From Chitinophagales bacterium (GTDB lineage: Bacteria; Bacteroidota; Bacteroidia; Chitinophagales; Saprospiraceae): DNA of 64,000 bases. This document shows, piece by piece, positions 1 to 9,000 of the stretch. The DNA lies in NCBI GenBank assembly GCA_017303475.1, contig JAFLBO010000001.1, positions 1 through 64,000 of the forward strand. Reading direction: 5' to 3'. Within the stretch, counting starts at the first letter, position 1. Every line of letters begins with the position of its first letter. The notes under the pieces are model-generated. The model worked only from the letters and a program-made list of their open reading frames with translations, was not told the origin of the DNA and searched no databases. Both the position numbers and the translations under genes were made by a program.

Positions 1-135
1 TTACCATGGCGGAACGGGGATTGGTTATTTTTTTAGCAATCCAAAATTACCTCTCTGTTCCGTCTCTTTTCGACAAAATTTCAAAGAACTATACTTGTGT
101 TAAAATCTCCCGAACGCCTATGCGAGTTATCGGGA

Positions 136-297
136 CCAAGTGGTGCGGGTGTCTGGTGTCAGCACATTTGTTTTACAACACACGCCTGAATGGCAAGTCA
201 TTTCGTGGGAATTCGCTCATCAGGCGAGAGTAATTAAACAAATGTGCTGACACCAGACACCCGCACCACTTGGACATTGGACATTGGATATTGGATA
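136..297. repeat. Palindromic heptamer element, copy 1
   Basis: A perfect 38-bp inverted repeat (136-173 against 236-273) encloses a 62-bp loop that itself has short inverted ends (CGCCTGA/TCAGGCG). The right arm runs directly into about four 7-bp units alternating TTGGACA and TTGGATA (270-297). The same modules recur at 720-1066 and 63238-63450. No coding function is visible; short open frames here are translations of the repeat. Confidence 0.9.
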
Positions 298-346
298 TTA
301 CAGTGTTTTCTCTTATTTTAGTACCTCATTAAACTCCCTTATACCA

Positions 347-715
347 ATGAATAAACCTAAATACGATCTGGAAGATCGTTTGATTGAGTTCGGAGCCAGA
401 ATCATTAAACTGGTCGATGCTTTACCTGGTTCAATTGCTACAAGGCATTTGGGCGGACAACTGGTTCGGTCAGGAACAGCACCAGCTCTCTTATATGGAG
501 AAGCTCAGGCCGCTGAATCAAGGGCGGATTTTATTCATAAAATGAAAATAGGACTCAAAGAGTTAAGAGAAACTAAGGTTAGCCTGAAACTATTGATAAA
601 AAGCGAGTTTCTTCCGCCGTCAAGGCTACGGTTGATTTTACAGGAAAATGATGAGCTTATTGCCATTTTTGTAACAAGTGTGCTAACCGCTAATGGGAAT
701 CGGAAGAAAATCTGA
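347..715 (+). CDS. Four-helix-bundle protein (S23 / 23S rRNA IVS-protein family)
   Basis: This 122-residue protein matches the free-standing four-helix-bundle family related to the ORFs found in 23S rRNA intervening sequences and, more distantly, to the Avd proteins of diversity-generating retroelements. Visible family features are an N-terminal YDLEDRLIEFGARIIKL helix, the QLVRSG turn, YGEAQAAESRADFIHKMKI, and a KELRET helix. I chose ATG 347 over an upstream ATG at 284 because the 21 extra codons are translated from the heptamer repeat. The gene lies between two arrays of the same 7-bp unit in opposite orientation (270-297 and 720-776), so a transcript could fold into a stem with the gene in its loop. 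Molecular function is not established for stand-alone members; RNA or nucleoprotein binding is inference. Confidence 0.85.
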   Translation: MNKPKYDLEDRLIEFGARIIKLVDALPGSIATRHLGGQLVRSGTAPALLYGEAQAAESRADFIHKMKIGLKELRETKVSLKLLIKSEFLPPSRLRLILQENDELIAIFVTSVLTANGNRKKI

Positions 716-719
716 TAAA

Positions 720-1066
720 ATGTCCAATATCCAATGAAAAATGTCCAATATCCAATGTCCAATATCCAATGTCCAAATGGTTCGGGTGCTTGGCATCAGC
801 ACAGCTGTTTTTCAACACACGCCTGAATGGGCGAATGCCCACGAAATGACTTGCCATTCAGGCGTGTGTTGTAAAACAATTGTGCTGACACCAGACACCC
901 GCACCACTTGGACATTGGATATTGGATATTGGATATTCCACAACGCTCATCAGGCGAGAGTTATTAAACAATTATGCTGACACCAAGCACCCGCACCACT
1001 TGGACATTGGACATTGGATATTGGATATTTTTCATTGGACATTGGATATTGGATATTGGACATTTT
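720..1066. repeat. Composite palindromic heptamer element, copies 2 and 3
   Basis: Heptamers in the CCAATAT/CCAATGT orientation (720-776) lead into a left arm at 773-810. Two right arms follow, at 874-911 and 966-1003, each trailed by heptamers in the opposite orientation (to 938 and to 1066). The left arm matches the third arm (966-1003) better than the second at positions 17-18 of the stem, while the second arm matches copy 1. The segment from about 820 to 938 reads as an inverted half-element inserted in the loop of another copy. It ends 78 bp before the sensor kinase gene. Confidence 0.85.
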
Positions 1067-1144
1067 ATTCTCCGTGTTCGTCGCCACATGGAAAATTCGG
1101 GGAGTGAATCGCAGTACCTTTGAATTAGGTAAAATGCTTTTGAT

Positions 1145-2173
1145 ATGATAATGATGGGCAAGGGCAAACTGGCTCAGCCAATGGTTCGGTATCTGTTGCT
1201 GCTCTCCTTTTGGGGGATTTGGCTGGCATTGCCGTTTATCATGCTGGATGAGGATGATGCCAAACACAAAGCCTTTTTTCTGACTATTTTACCGGCGTCG
1301 CTGACTAATGTGGTTCTGTTTTTCATGTTGGCAGAATGGCTGGGGCCTAAGTTTTTGGCCAGGCAGAAAATCAAAACGTTCCTGCTGGCAGCTCTGGGTT
1401 TGTCGTTGGTGTTTCTCATCATACAAGGAGGATTGAAAGCCTGGGTCCTGGTTCCGGATCACAAGGATTTTATGTTTCACCTGTTCCGTAGTTTGTTTCA
1501 TGTATTTCTGGCAACGGCCCTCGGAACAGTTTATGCGCTGGTGAGGTTTACACTGGGAACTGAACAGGCACAACAGGAAGAACAGCAGGAACGGCTCAAA
1601 TCCGAATTGTCGTTTCTTCGCTCGCAAATCAGCCCGCATTTCATTTTTAACGTGCTGAACAGCATTGTTTACCTCATTCGCACCAAATCCGAACAGGCAG
1701 AAGCTGTTACGCTTCAGCTATCTTCTCTGATGCGGTATATGCTTTACGAAAGCGGCGACGCCCAGGTGTCGCTGGAAAAGGAAGTAGCATACCTGAAGAA
1801 TTATGTGGAGTTGCAAAAAGTCAGATTTGCGGAAGATGTTGCTATTCAGCTGCAGGTTAATGGTAACGTGGGAAATCAGGTTGTTGAGCCCATGTTGCTT
1901 ATTCCTTTTGTGGAAAATGCATTTAAACACGGGGTTGGACTTGTGCAGGATCCTATCATAGACATCAGGCTGGATGTAGCGCCAAAGGAAATGCGGTTCA
2001 CCGTGCGCAATAAACTCACACCGGAACAAAAGGCTGATAAAGACCAGAACTCCGGAATTGGACTGCAAAACATTCGCCGGCGACTGGAGTTGTTATATCC
2101 CAACAGCCACCGGCTGGATATTCAAGCTAAAGATGGTTTTTTTGAAGCAAATTTGCAGCTCAAATTCACCTGA
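1145..2173 (+). CDS. Sensor histidine kinase, LytS/YehU family
   Basis: This 342-residue kinase has about four N-terminal membrane helices (roughly 15-34, 43-66, 76-100, 110-135), a short Gln/Glu-rich linker, then a His_kinase domain. The phospho-acceptor is His165 in SPHFIFNVLNSI. The ATPase part carries the N-box PFVENAFKHG (Asn258) and the G-box SGIGLQNIRRRL (303-314). ATG 1145 is used, but ATGs at 1151 and 1154 are equally possible and no Shine-Dalgarno is visible. The stop is 14 bp upstream of the response-regulator start, so the two are probably cotranscribed as a two-component pair. The signal sensed is unknown. Its upstream region is occupied by the heptamer element. Confidence 0.92.
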   Translation: MIMMGKGKLAQPMVRYLLLLSFWGIWLALPFIMLDEDDAKHKAFFLTILPASLTNVVLFFMLAEWLGPKFLARQKIKTFLLAALGLSLVFLIIQGGLKAWVLVPDHKDFMFHLFRSLFHVFLATALGTVYALVRFTLGTEQAQQEEQQERLKSELSFLRSQISPHFIFNVLNSIVYLIRTKSEQAEAVTLQLSSLMRYMLYESGDAQVSLEKEVAYLKNYVELQKVRFAEDVAIQLQVNGNVGNQVVEPMLLIPFVENAFKHGVGLVQDPIIDIRLDVAPKEMRFTVRNKLTPEQKADKDQNSGIGLQNIRRRLELLYPNSHRLDIQAKDGFFEANLQLKFT

Positions 2174-2187
2174 TCTACCATTTTACC

Positions 2188-2901
2188 ATGAAACTCAAGT
2201 GTATAGCAGTAGACGATGAAAGCCTGGGCCGCAAAATGCTGGAGGACAACATCCGGCAGGTGCCTTTTTTAGAGTGGGTAGGTACTTGCAAAAACGCGCT
2301 GGAGGCCATGGAAATGCTTCAGCAACAGCATGTGGATTTGATGTTTCTCGATATTCAAATGCCCGGAATGCTGGGGACCAAGCTGCTGGAATTGCTACCC
2401 CACAAACCGATGGTGATCTTTGTTACAGCTTATTCCAATTTCGCGGTAGAAAGTTACGATCTGGATGTGGTGGATTATCTGATGAAGCCGGTTCCTTTCG
2501 ACAGATTCCTCAAGGCGGCGTATAAAGCCCTGGAAATCAAACAAAAAGACCTGGCGTTTGCACAAACGTCGGGTCCTGAATCCACAGATTTTTTCTATGT
2601 CAATGTAGAATATTCACTGGTGAGGGTGCGCATTCCAGACATTACCCATGTAGAAGGAATGAAAGACTACGTCAAAATTTACCTTCAGGGCGCTGCCAAA
2701 CCGGTTATTACCAAATCTACCTTAAAAGGCATTGAGGAAAAACTTCCGGCACAGGTTTTTATGCGCGTGCACAAGTCCTTCATTGTCAATTTAGAGCGCA
2801 TTGAATCCATCCGCAACCGCGAAATTCGCATTGGCGCCTGGGAAATCCCGGTTGGCGAGTCGAATCTGGATGATTTGATGCGGCTTATTCAAAAAGCCTG
2901 A
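2188..2901 (+). CDS. LytTR-family response regulator, partner of the upstream kinase
   Basis: This 237-residue protein has a receiver domain at about 1-120 and a LytTR DNA-binding domain at about 135-237. Receiver residues are visible: acidic pocket Asp9/Asp10, phospho-acceptor Asp55 in LMFLDIQMPG, Thr80 and Lys100. The LytTR half contains the typical VEGMKDYVKIYL and RVHKSFIVNL segments. It follows the kinase by 14 bp, the standard arrangement for LytS/LytR-type pairs, in which the regulator binds promoter repeats directly. It converges with another LytTR regulator 5 bp downstream. Targets cannot be read from this sequence. Confidence 0.93.
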   Translation: MKLKCIAVDDESLGRKMLEDNIRQVPFLEWVGTCKNALEAMEMLQQQHVDLMFLDIQMPGMLGTKLLELLPHKPMVIFVTAYSNFAVESYDLDVVDYLMKPVPFDRFLKAAYKALEIKQKDLAFAQTSGPESTDFFYVNVEYSLVRVRIPDITHVEGMKDYVKIYLQGAAKPVITKSTLKGIEEKLPAQVFMRVHKSFIVNLERIESIRNREIRIGAWEIPVGESNLDDLMRLIQKA

Positions 2902-2906
2902 GCGCA

Positions 2907-3644
2907 TCAGAGCTTTTTCTGCTCAATCAGTTCCAGGAGTTCATCGCGGTAGTTTTTGCCAATGGGCAGCAACTTTGGCTTGTCTTTTTCCATTACTTCT
3001 ACCATGTTGCCTTCAATGGCCATCACTTTATCCATGGCCACAATGAACGAACGGTGTATGCGCCGGAACAGGTTTTTGGGCAAACGGTCTTCCAGATTTT
3101 TCATGGTTTGCAGGGTAATCACCCGACCTTGCATCAAACGAATGATGACATAATCCTTCAGGCCTTCGATGTAAATGATGTCGTCAAAATTGACTTTCAC
3201 CAGTTTTTTGTCGGCTTTCACGAAGAAGAAATCCAGTCCATCATTTACAGCCGGCGCGATGCCGGATTGATGATGATCTGCATTGGCCAGTTCTGCCTGC
3301 TCCACGGCTTTGTTAACGGCTTTCATAAACCGTTCCAGCGAAATGGGTTTGAGCAGGTAATCCAGCGCATTGAGGTCGAAACCCTGGATGGCGTAGTTGG
3401 GGTACGCAGTGGTAAAAACGATCATGGGTGGATCGTTCAGGGTTTTTACAAAATCAATACCCGTGAGCTGCGGCATCTGGATGTCCAGAAACATCAGGTC
3501 AATTTGGTGGCTTTTCAGCGCTTCATTGGCTTCAAGCGCGTTGGAACAGCGCTTTATCAGCCGGAGATCCGGCATTTGGGAAATATAAGTTTCCAGCACA
3601 TCAAGTGCCAGTGGTTCGTCGTCAACAATGAGCACGTTCAGCAT
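2907..3644 (-). CDS. LytTR-family response regulator (no adjacent kinase on its strand)
   Basis: This 245-residue receiver-LytTR protein resembles the neighbouring 237-residue regulator in architecture. Asp8/Asp9, phospho-acceptor Asp54 in LMFLDIQMPQ, Thr79 and Lys99 are present. The C-terminal half carries the VKVNFDDIIYIEGLKDYVII and RIHRSFIVAMDKV segments of the LytTR fold. It faces the first regulator tail to tail with a 5-bp gap and has no kinase of its own next to it. It may be served by the kinase at 1145-2173 or by one elsewhere; the shared locus suggests an old duplication followed by inversion, which is inference. Confidence 0.92.
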   Translation of the reverse strand: MLNVLIVDDEPLALDVLETYISQMPDLRLIKRCSNALEANEALKSHQIDLMFLDIQMPQLTGIDFVKTLNDPPMIVFTTAYPNYAIQGFDLNALDYLLKPISLERFMKAVNKAVEQAELANADHHQSGIAPAVNDGLDFFFVKADKKLVKVNFDDIIYIEGLKDYVIIRLMQGRVITLQTMKNLEDRLPKNLFRRIHRSFIVAMDKVMAIEGNMVEVMEKDKPKLLPIGKNYRDELLELIEQKKL

Positions 3645-3689
3645 AGTCGTTTTGTTTAAAGCGCAAGTTTGAATGGTTTGAATGGCGTT

Positions 3690-4475
3690 TTATACACCGT
3701 CGATCATACGGCCCAGTCCGCCCAGGATGCTGCCTTCTTCCTTTCCGGGTGAAGAAGCGTAGGAAGACAGTTTGGCAGCCAGGCGACTTACCGGAAGCGA
3801 TTGCAGCCAGACTTTGCCCGGGCCACGCAATACCGCATAGAACAGGCCTTCACCTCCGAATACCATATTGCGAATGCCTTTCACAAACTGGATATCGTAG
3901 TCCACCTGTTGGGTAAAGGCCACAATACAGCCGGTATCTACCCGCAAGGTTTCTCCGGCGCGCAATTCACGCTCCAGAATATAACCGCCTGCGTGAACGA
4001 AGGCCAGGCCATCGCCCTCCAGCTTTTGCATGATGAAACCTTCTCCGCCGAATAAGCCGGTACCCAGTTTGCGTTGGAATTCAATGCCAATCTGAACACC
4101 TTTGGCTGCGCACAAAAATGCATCTTTTTGACAAACTACCTTGCCTCCATATTGCTGCAAGTCCAAGGGCACAATCTTTCCGGCATAAGGCGCTGCAAAA
4201 GTAACCCGTTGCTTATCGCCGCCTTGATTGGTAAAAGTAGTCATAAAAAGGCTTTCACCGGTCAGCAAACGTTTGCCTGCTGTCATGAGTTTGCCAAAAA
4301 AGCCTTCTGTACGATCGCTGGCATCTCCAAAAACGGTGGCCATCTCGATCATATTATCCATGAACATGAAACTGCCGGATTCGGCAATCACTGTTTCTGT
4401 GGGATCAAGTTCAATTTCTACGCACTGCATTTCCTCCCCGTAAATCTTGTAGTCTATTTCGTGGTTACGTCGCAT
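3690..4475 (-). CDS. AIM24 / TIGR00266 family protein
   Basis: This 261-residue soluble protein belongs to the AIM24 (TIGR00266) family, a beta-sandwich fold of uncertain biochemical role found across bacteria and in yeast mitochondria. Diagnostic stretches are [20 protein letters not shown] near the N-terminus, a GESLFMTTF segment in the middle, and the region around [20 protein letters not shown], followed by [21 protein letters not shown]. There is no signal peptide or membrane helix. It lies 45 bp downstream of the start of the convergent regulator on the same strand but without obvious functional linkage. Function is left as unknown. Confidence 0.88.
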   Translation of the reverse strand: MRRNHEIDYKIYGEEMQCVEIELDPTETVIAESGSFMFMDNMIEMATVFGDASDRTEGFFGKLMTAGKRLLTGESLFMTTFTNQGGDKQRVTFAAPYAGKIVPLDLQQYGGKVVCQKDAFLCAAKGVQIGIEFQRKLGTGLFGGEGFIMQKLEGDGLAFVHAGGYILERELRAGETLRVDTGCIVAFTQQVDYDIQFVKGIRNMVFGGEGLFYAVLRGPGKVWLQSLPVSRLAAKLSSYASSPGKEEGSILGGLGRMIDGV

Positions 4476-4610
4476 GTTGTTGTTTAATGAATGTTGTTGT
4501 TTGACGGAGCAAATGTGGAGGATGCAGGGAATGTCCTCATATCTTTTCCCGACGAGCGTCCGAATTTTGTCGCTTAACCATCGGTTTTGTGAACAAAAGT
4601 TAAATTAAGA

Positions 4611-5471
4611 TTAAGCCCCCCAACGGTACCAGATCCCTAATCCAACTCCCGGGCTTTTCGGTACATTTTGTGCCCAGGCTGCGCCCGCGCCTGAGAAATT
4701 GATACCCAAAGAGGGGCGAATAGCCCAGGATGCTTTAAGTCCGTAAGAAACCCAGCCCTGATTATCTACAAATAAGCCGGTGTAAAAGGGCTCTTTAGCA
4801 GGTTGAACCGAGCCGTTTTCCATTGGGATAATAGATTCCGTGAATGCAGCAACCCAGACTTTACCCACTTTTAGCCCGGCTTCGCCACCGAATGTGACAA
4901 AATGGGTGTAATCGTTTGTGCGGTAACCATATCCACCGTATGCATACCAATAGGTAATACCAAATCCCATGCCTGCGCTTACCGACGGAATGATGGTCAT
5001 GGCATCGTAGCCGGTTCGCAGGTCATTTTCCGGCTGGTAAGTTGCACTGGCTGGCAGTTGAACCCTCAGATTGCCTGCCATGGCCAGTTTGCCGGATAAA
5101 AACTGGTGCTTGAGTCCGATGGTGGTGTTGCCCAGGCCGGAAATTTCACCTCCGGGGCCAATGTTTACCAGTTTGCTTTCCGGGTTCACTTCGCCGCGTT
5201 CGTTCCATACATAGGGTAGGGCAAGCATGAGTGTTGTTTTCTTGCCAAGTCCATATTCGCCATACAACTGAAGGCTGCGCTCGGACACTTCCCGTGCCAG
5301 CACGATATCGTTGCCGTCTTCACCAAAAAGATTGGTGTAAGTGGGAATGAAATTCCAGGATACCTGCGCATAGCCGCCACCTTTGGCCCGCGCCCAGGGA
5401 CTTTGGGCCTCAGCCCAGGTGGCTATTGTCAGGAGAAAAAGGATAAAGTAGAAGTGTTTGATTTGCATCAT
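4611..5471 (-). CDS. Predicted outer-membrane beta-barrel protein
   Basis: The 286-residue product begins with a clear signal peptide (about 1-22, ending AEAQ) and continues with alternating hydrophobic/polar strands rich in Gly, Tyr and Trp, typical of a small transporter-like barrel. Recognisable strand-like segments include GGGYAQVSWNFIPTYTN near residue 31 and the C-terminal GVGLGIWYRWGA, which ends close to an aromatic residue as barrels do. The start may be the second Met (5468). I do not recognise a named family with certainty; it resembles the phenol-degradation-meta-type porin-like proteins. It has its own intergenic space on both sides. Confidence 0.65.
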   Translation of the reverse strand: MMQIKHFYFILFLLTIATWAEAQSPWARAKGGGYAQVSWNFIPTYTNLFGEDGNDIVLAREVSERSLQLYGEYGLGKKTTLMLALPYVWNERGEVNPESKLVNIGPGGEISGLGNTTIGLKHQFLSGKLAMAGNLRVQLPASATYQPENDLRTGYDAMTIIPSVSAGMGFGITYWYAYGGYGYRTNDYTHFVTFGGEAGLKVGKVWVAAFTESIIPMENGSVQPAKEPFYTGLFVDNQGWVSYGLKASWAIRPSLGINFSGAGAAWAQNVPKSPGVGLGIWYRWGA

Positions 5472-5484
5472 TGGCTATTTATGC

Positions 5485-5519
5485 TGCGAGCGTTCCAGTT
5501 TGACACGGGAACGCTCGCA
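5485..5519. repeat. 12-bp inverted repeat between osmC and barrel gene
   Basis: TGCGAGCGTTCC at 5485-5496 pairs with GGAACGCTCGCA at 5508-5519 across an 11-nt loop. There is no T-run on the minus strand after the stem, so a rho-independent terminator for the OsmC gene is possible but not convincing. Confidence 0.5.
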
Positions 5520-5542
5520 AATTAAGACAAAAATTGGCAGTA

Positions 5543-5986
5543 TCAAACCAGTTTGGCATCCAGTTCAATCGGCACTGCGGAGAGTGCCTTGCTTACCGGG
5601 CAGCCTTCTTTTGCGGCTTGGGCAAGCTCCATGAATTGTTCTGCACTGATGCCTGGTACTTCTGCTTCCAGGTTGAGGGTAATTTTTTCAAAAGCCCAAC
5701 CGCCACTGCTATTGTCCATTTCAATGGTTGCGTCGCAACGCAGTTCTGTTGGAGGGAATCCAGCGCCGGAGAGTCGGAAGCTGAGCGCCATGATGTAACA
5801 GCCTGCGTGAGCTGCTGCAATCAGTTCTTCCGGGTTGGTACCTGCTTTACCGTCTTCATTTTGAAAACGTTTTGCGGCAGAGTATGGAGTGCCGTCCAGT
5901 ACGCCGGAGGGGCCATTGAGGGTTCCGGAGCCATCTGCACCGGCGCCGCGCCATGCGGCAGTTGCTGTTCTTTTAAAATGAGCCAT
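5543..5986 (-). CDS. OsmC family peroxiredoxin-like protein
   Basis: This 147-residue protein has the OsmC/Ohr fold, whose members reduce organic hydroperoxides using two cysteines. The two catalytic cysteines are visible at Cys63 (AAAHAGCYIMAL) and Cys129 (KEGCPVSKAL), with Glu54 in NPEELIAAAH on the approach helix. The N-terminal GTLNGPSGVLDGTPYS stretch is typical of the OsmC rather than Ohr subgroup. It is a single gene with an inverted repeat on each side (5485-5519 and 6022-6085). It probably acts in the cytoplasm in peroxide defence, in line with thioredoxin, AhpD-like and MsrA genes within the next 7 kb. Confidence 0.92.
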   Translation of the reverse strand: MAHFKRTATAAWRGAGADGSGTLNGPSGVLDGTPYSAAKRFQNEDGKAGTNPEELIAAAHAGCYIMALSFRLSGAGFPPTELRCDATIEMDNSSGGWAFEKITLNLEAEVPGISAEQFMELAQAAKEGCPVSKALSAVPIELDAKLV

Positions 5987-6021
5987 TTTTCAGATTGTTA
6001 AGTTGAAGAGCTATTTTGATT

Positions 6022-6085
6022 TTTACCGCAGCGGCGCGGAGACGCAGAGGATTTCCCTCAGGGTCTCCGCACCTTGCTGTAAACT
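6022..6085. repeat. Degenerate inverted repeat related to the one at 12394-12485
   Basis: Left arm TTACCGCAGCGGCGCGGAGAC pairs imperfectly with GTCTCCGCACCTTGCTGTAAA on the right, with a roughly 15-nt loop. The purine-rich arm resembles the perfect palindrome 6.4 kb downstream (ACCACAAAGGCACGGAG). It fills the gap between the DUF2723 stop and the OsmC start, both on the minus strand. Confidence 0.6.
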
Positions 6086-6090
6086 AAACA

Positions 6091-9000
6091 TTAGTTTGGC
6101 ATTTCAGGCATTGGCCCTTTGGCGCTGCCAGGCATGTATCCTTTGAACTTGGTATCCAGCTCTTGCAACAACGCCTGGTCCTGCATGTTAGCAGCCATTT
6201 TCATCAGGTTCTGAACAGTGGAAATGGCATAATCGTTGTCAGATTTGTAGCCTTTTTTGAAATCAGCATTCAGCGACTCGTAGAATCGGAATTGCTCTTC
6301 CATTTGGGCGGCAATTTCCATGATTTTGGCTTTCGCTTTTTCCTTTTCTCCACTGAGCACATAAATGTCGGCCATAAACGCTGTGAACTGATCGTAAGGG
6401 AAGTTCATCTGCGGGAACACCTCAAAATACTTATCCACCAGTGCAATTGCCTTGTCTTTTTTGCCTTCTACCACCAATTGACGAGCCAGACGGATAATAC
6501 TTACCCGCATAGTTTGGAGACTGGGCATATAGGAGCGATCCACGTAGGAGCGTTCTTTATCGAAATTACCCCATTTCCATTTATCCATGATATTGGCAAA
6601 CATCTGGTCGGTATTCACACCGCCTGAACCAATAATGCCGTAGGCATCCTGCTGACTTTTAACCTTCTTCGGCACAATTTGCAGTCCAAGGCCTTCGAGT
6701 TGCAGGTAGTCGTCCATACCCAGCAACTTATCTTCACGACAGGTTACAGCCCAGTAAATCGGACGTTTACCCAGGTTGGAAGCTATGATGTCCATCATGG
6801 CCAGTTCGTCCTTGATGATGTACTTTTTATCTCTGCCAAGGTCGATGTGCATGGTATCCACCAGGGTGGAGTCGGTAGCTGACACGAATTTGTTATCAAT
6901 GAACCATTGCTTGTTCACCGGAATCGACATTTTCCGGGTTGGCAGGTAGGTATCGAAGGCTCTGCCTGAGCCGGATTCCTGTTTATGGTCTTCGCTAAGG
7001 AATTTCAACACTTGTCGGATATCCATTTCCTGTTCGCCTCTTGGCGCCAGATATGGAATTTGTACCCGTTTGTATCCACGAATTTGCTCCTGAGGAATAC
7101 TCATTTCAATGGCGGGTGAGTTGTTCACAGCTCTGCGCAATTGTGCAATGTACCAGTCAACCGCAATGAGCGACAGGTTCACCACGCGCACATCGGTGCG
7201 AATGCCTTCTACTTCCTGACAGTACCAGAGCGGGTAGGTGTCATTATCGCCATACGTGAAGATAATGGCGTTAGGAGCGCAGGAGTTCAGGAAGTTGCTG
7301 GCATAATCGCGGCTGGCAAAGTGGTGAGCCCGGCTATGGTCGTCCCAGTTTTGGGTAACCATAAGTAGCGGGGCCGACAAGGCCAGAACGGTAGCCAATG
7401 GTGCGGCAATTCCTTTGAGGCTTTTGTTGAGCATATCCCAGATAGCCAGAACGCTCAGACCAATCCAGATACAATAGGTAAAGAAGGAGCCGGCCAGTAC
7501 GTAGTCGCGTTCGCGGGGCTCGTTAGGTGGCTGGTTGGAATAAACGATGATACCAATACCGGTGATGATAAACAATGCCATGATAGCGGCAAAGTCTTTC
7601 GGTTTGGAGCGGTAATGGAAAAACATACCTAGCAAACCGAGCAGGAATGGAATCATGTAATATTTATTCCTGCCCTGGTTGTTTTTCTGGTATTCCGGCA
7701 ACATTTCCTGGTTGCCAATTCTGCCGGCATCAATGGCATCGAAACCGGTAATCCAGTTGCCGGCTGTTGGATCCCAGGCGTAATAACCTTGCTCTCCATT
7801 TTGGCGACCAGAGAAATTCCACATGAAATAACGCCAATACATCCAGCCAATCTGGTATTTCCAGAAAAACTCAATATTGTCGGCGAAGGTTGGCGTACCA
7901 TTTTGTTTATCAATCCACTTGCGGTAAAGTGCCGGACGTCCCTGTGAGTAATCACCCATACGCGGGAACAGCGCTTTGTCGGAAGCGGCGTATTCGTATT
8001 CAACTTTTTCGTCAACCACCTGGTATTTATTTCCAACGCGGCCGTAACGATCTTCTGAATCAATGCCTACTGGTTGTGCATCGAAATGCGGACCACGTAC
8101 CAGTGGGCGCTCGCCGTATTGTTCCCGGTTGAGGTAGGGTAGGAGTCGCATTGGGTCGGAAGGATCATTCATATTGATGGGCGTGTTGGCACTTGCCCGA
8201 ATGATAACCATACCGTAAGAGAAATACCCCACTACAACAACGCCAAGGGCCACTACTACGCGTTGCAGCAGGCCGTTGCCTGTTTTCTGGGCGCGGTTAA
8301 GGCCATACCAAAGTGCGCCGCCGAAAATGAGCAATACCGGAATGATACCAGAGTAAAATGGCAAACCAAAGCTGTTAACCATCAGTTTGTCAAAGGATGC
8401 CCACATGGTTGGAATACCTGCAATAATGAGCTTCTGAATGCCCACAATGAAAACCACGCCTACCAAAGCAGCCATTAAAGTGCCTACTACTGTAGGTTTT
8501 TTGGCTTTTTTGAAATAGTAAAACATGGCGAGGGCCGGGAAAGTCAGCAAGCTGAGCAAGTGAACGCCAATAGACAAAGCGGTGCTGAAGAAGGCAAACA
8601 CAAGCCAACGATCTGCTTCTGCATTATCTGGCAGGTTGTACCATTTCAGGGTAGCCCAGAGGGTCATGGCCGTAAAAAAGGTAGACATGGCATACACCTC
8701 GCCTTCCACAGCAGAAAACCAGATAGAGGAAGTGAAGGCGGTGCACAAGCCGGCTACCAGACCGGCGCCAACGGCAGCGATAGCTTTACCACCTTCCGGC
8801 TCTTCATCCCGGCCAACCAGGATCAGGCGTGCCAGAATACTGGTGCTCCAGCATACGAACATGCCGGCGGCAGCCGTTGAAAAGGCCGACAGCAGGTTCA
8901 CGGAATAGGCAATATGGGCTGGATTGTCGGAAAAAATATCAGCCACCCAGGTAAACAGGCGACCAATTAACAAAAAGATAGGTGCGCCGGGAGGGTGTAC

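Noticed and set aside
6..233. 75-codon open frame at the left edge
   Set aside because: Most of it is translation of the palindromic element; no start context or family resemblance.
347..715. Part of a 23S rRNA intervening sequence
   Set aside because: No rRNA sequence is recognisable on either side.
136..1066. Diversity-generating retroelement (because of Avd-like fold)
   Set aside because: No reverse transcriptase, template repeat or variable repeat was found in the window.
741..1267. Several frames encoding MDIGYW / SNIQYPMSN-like peptides on both strands
   Set aside because: They are translations of the 7-bp repeat and change with repeat number.
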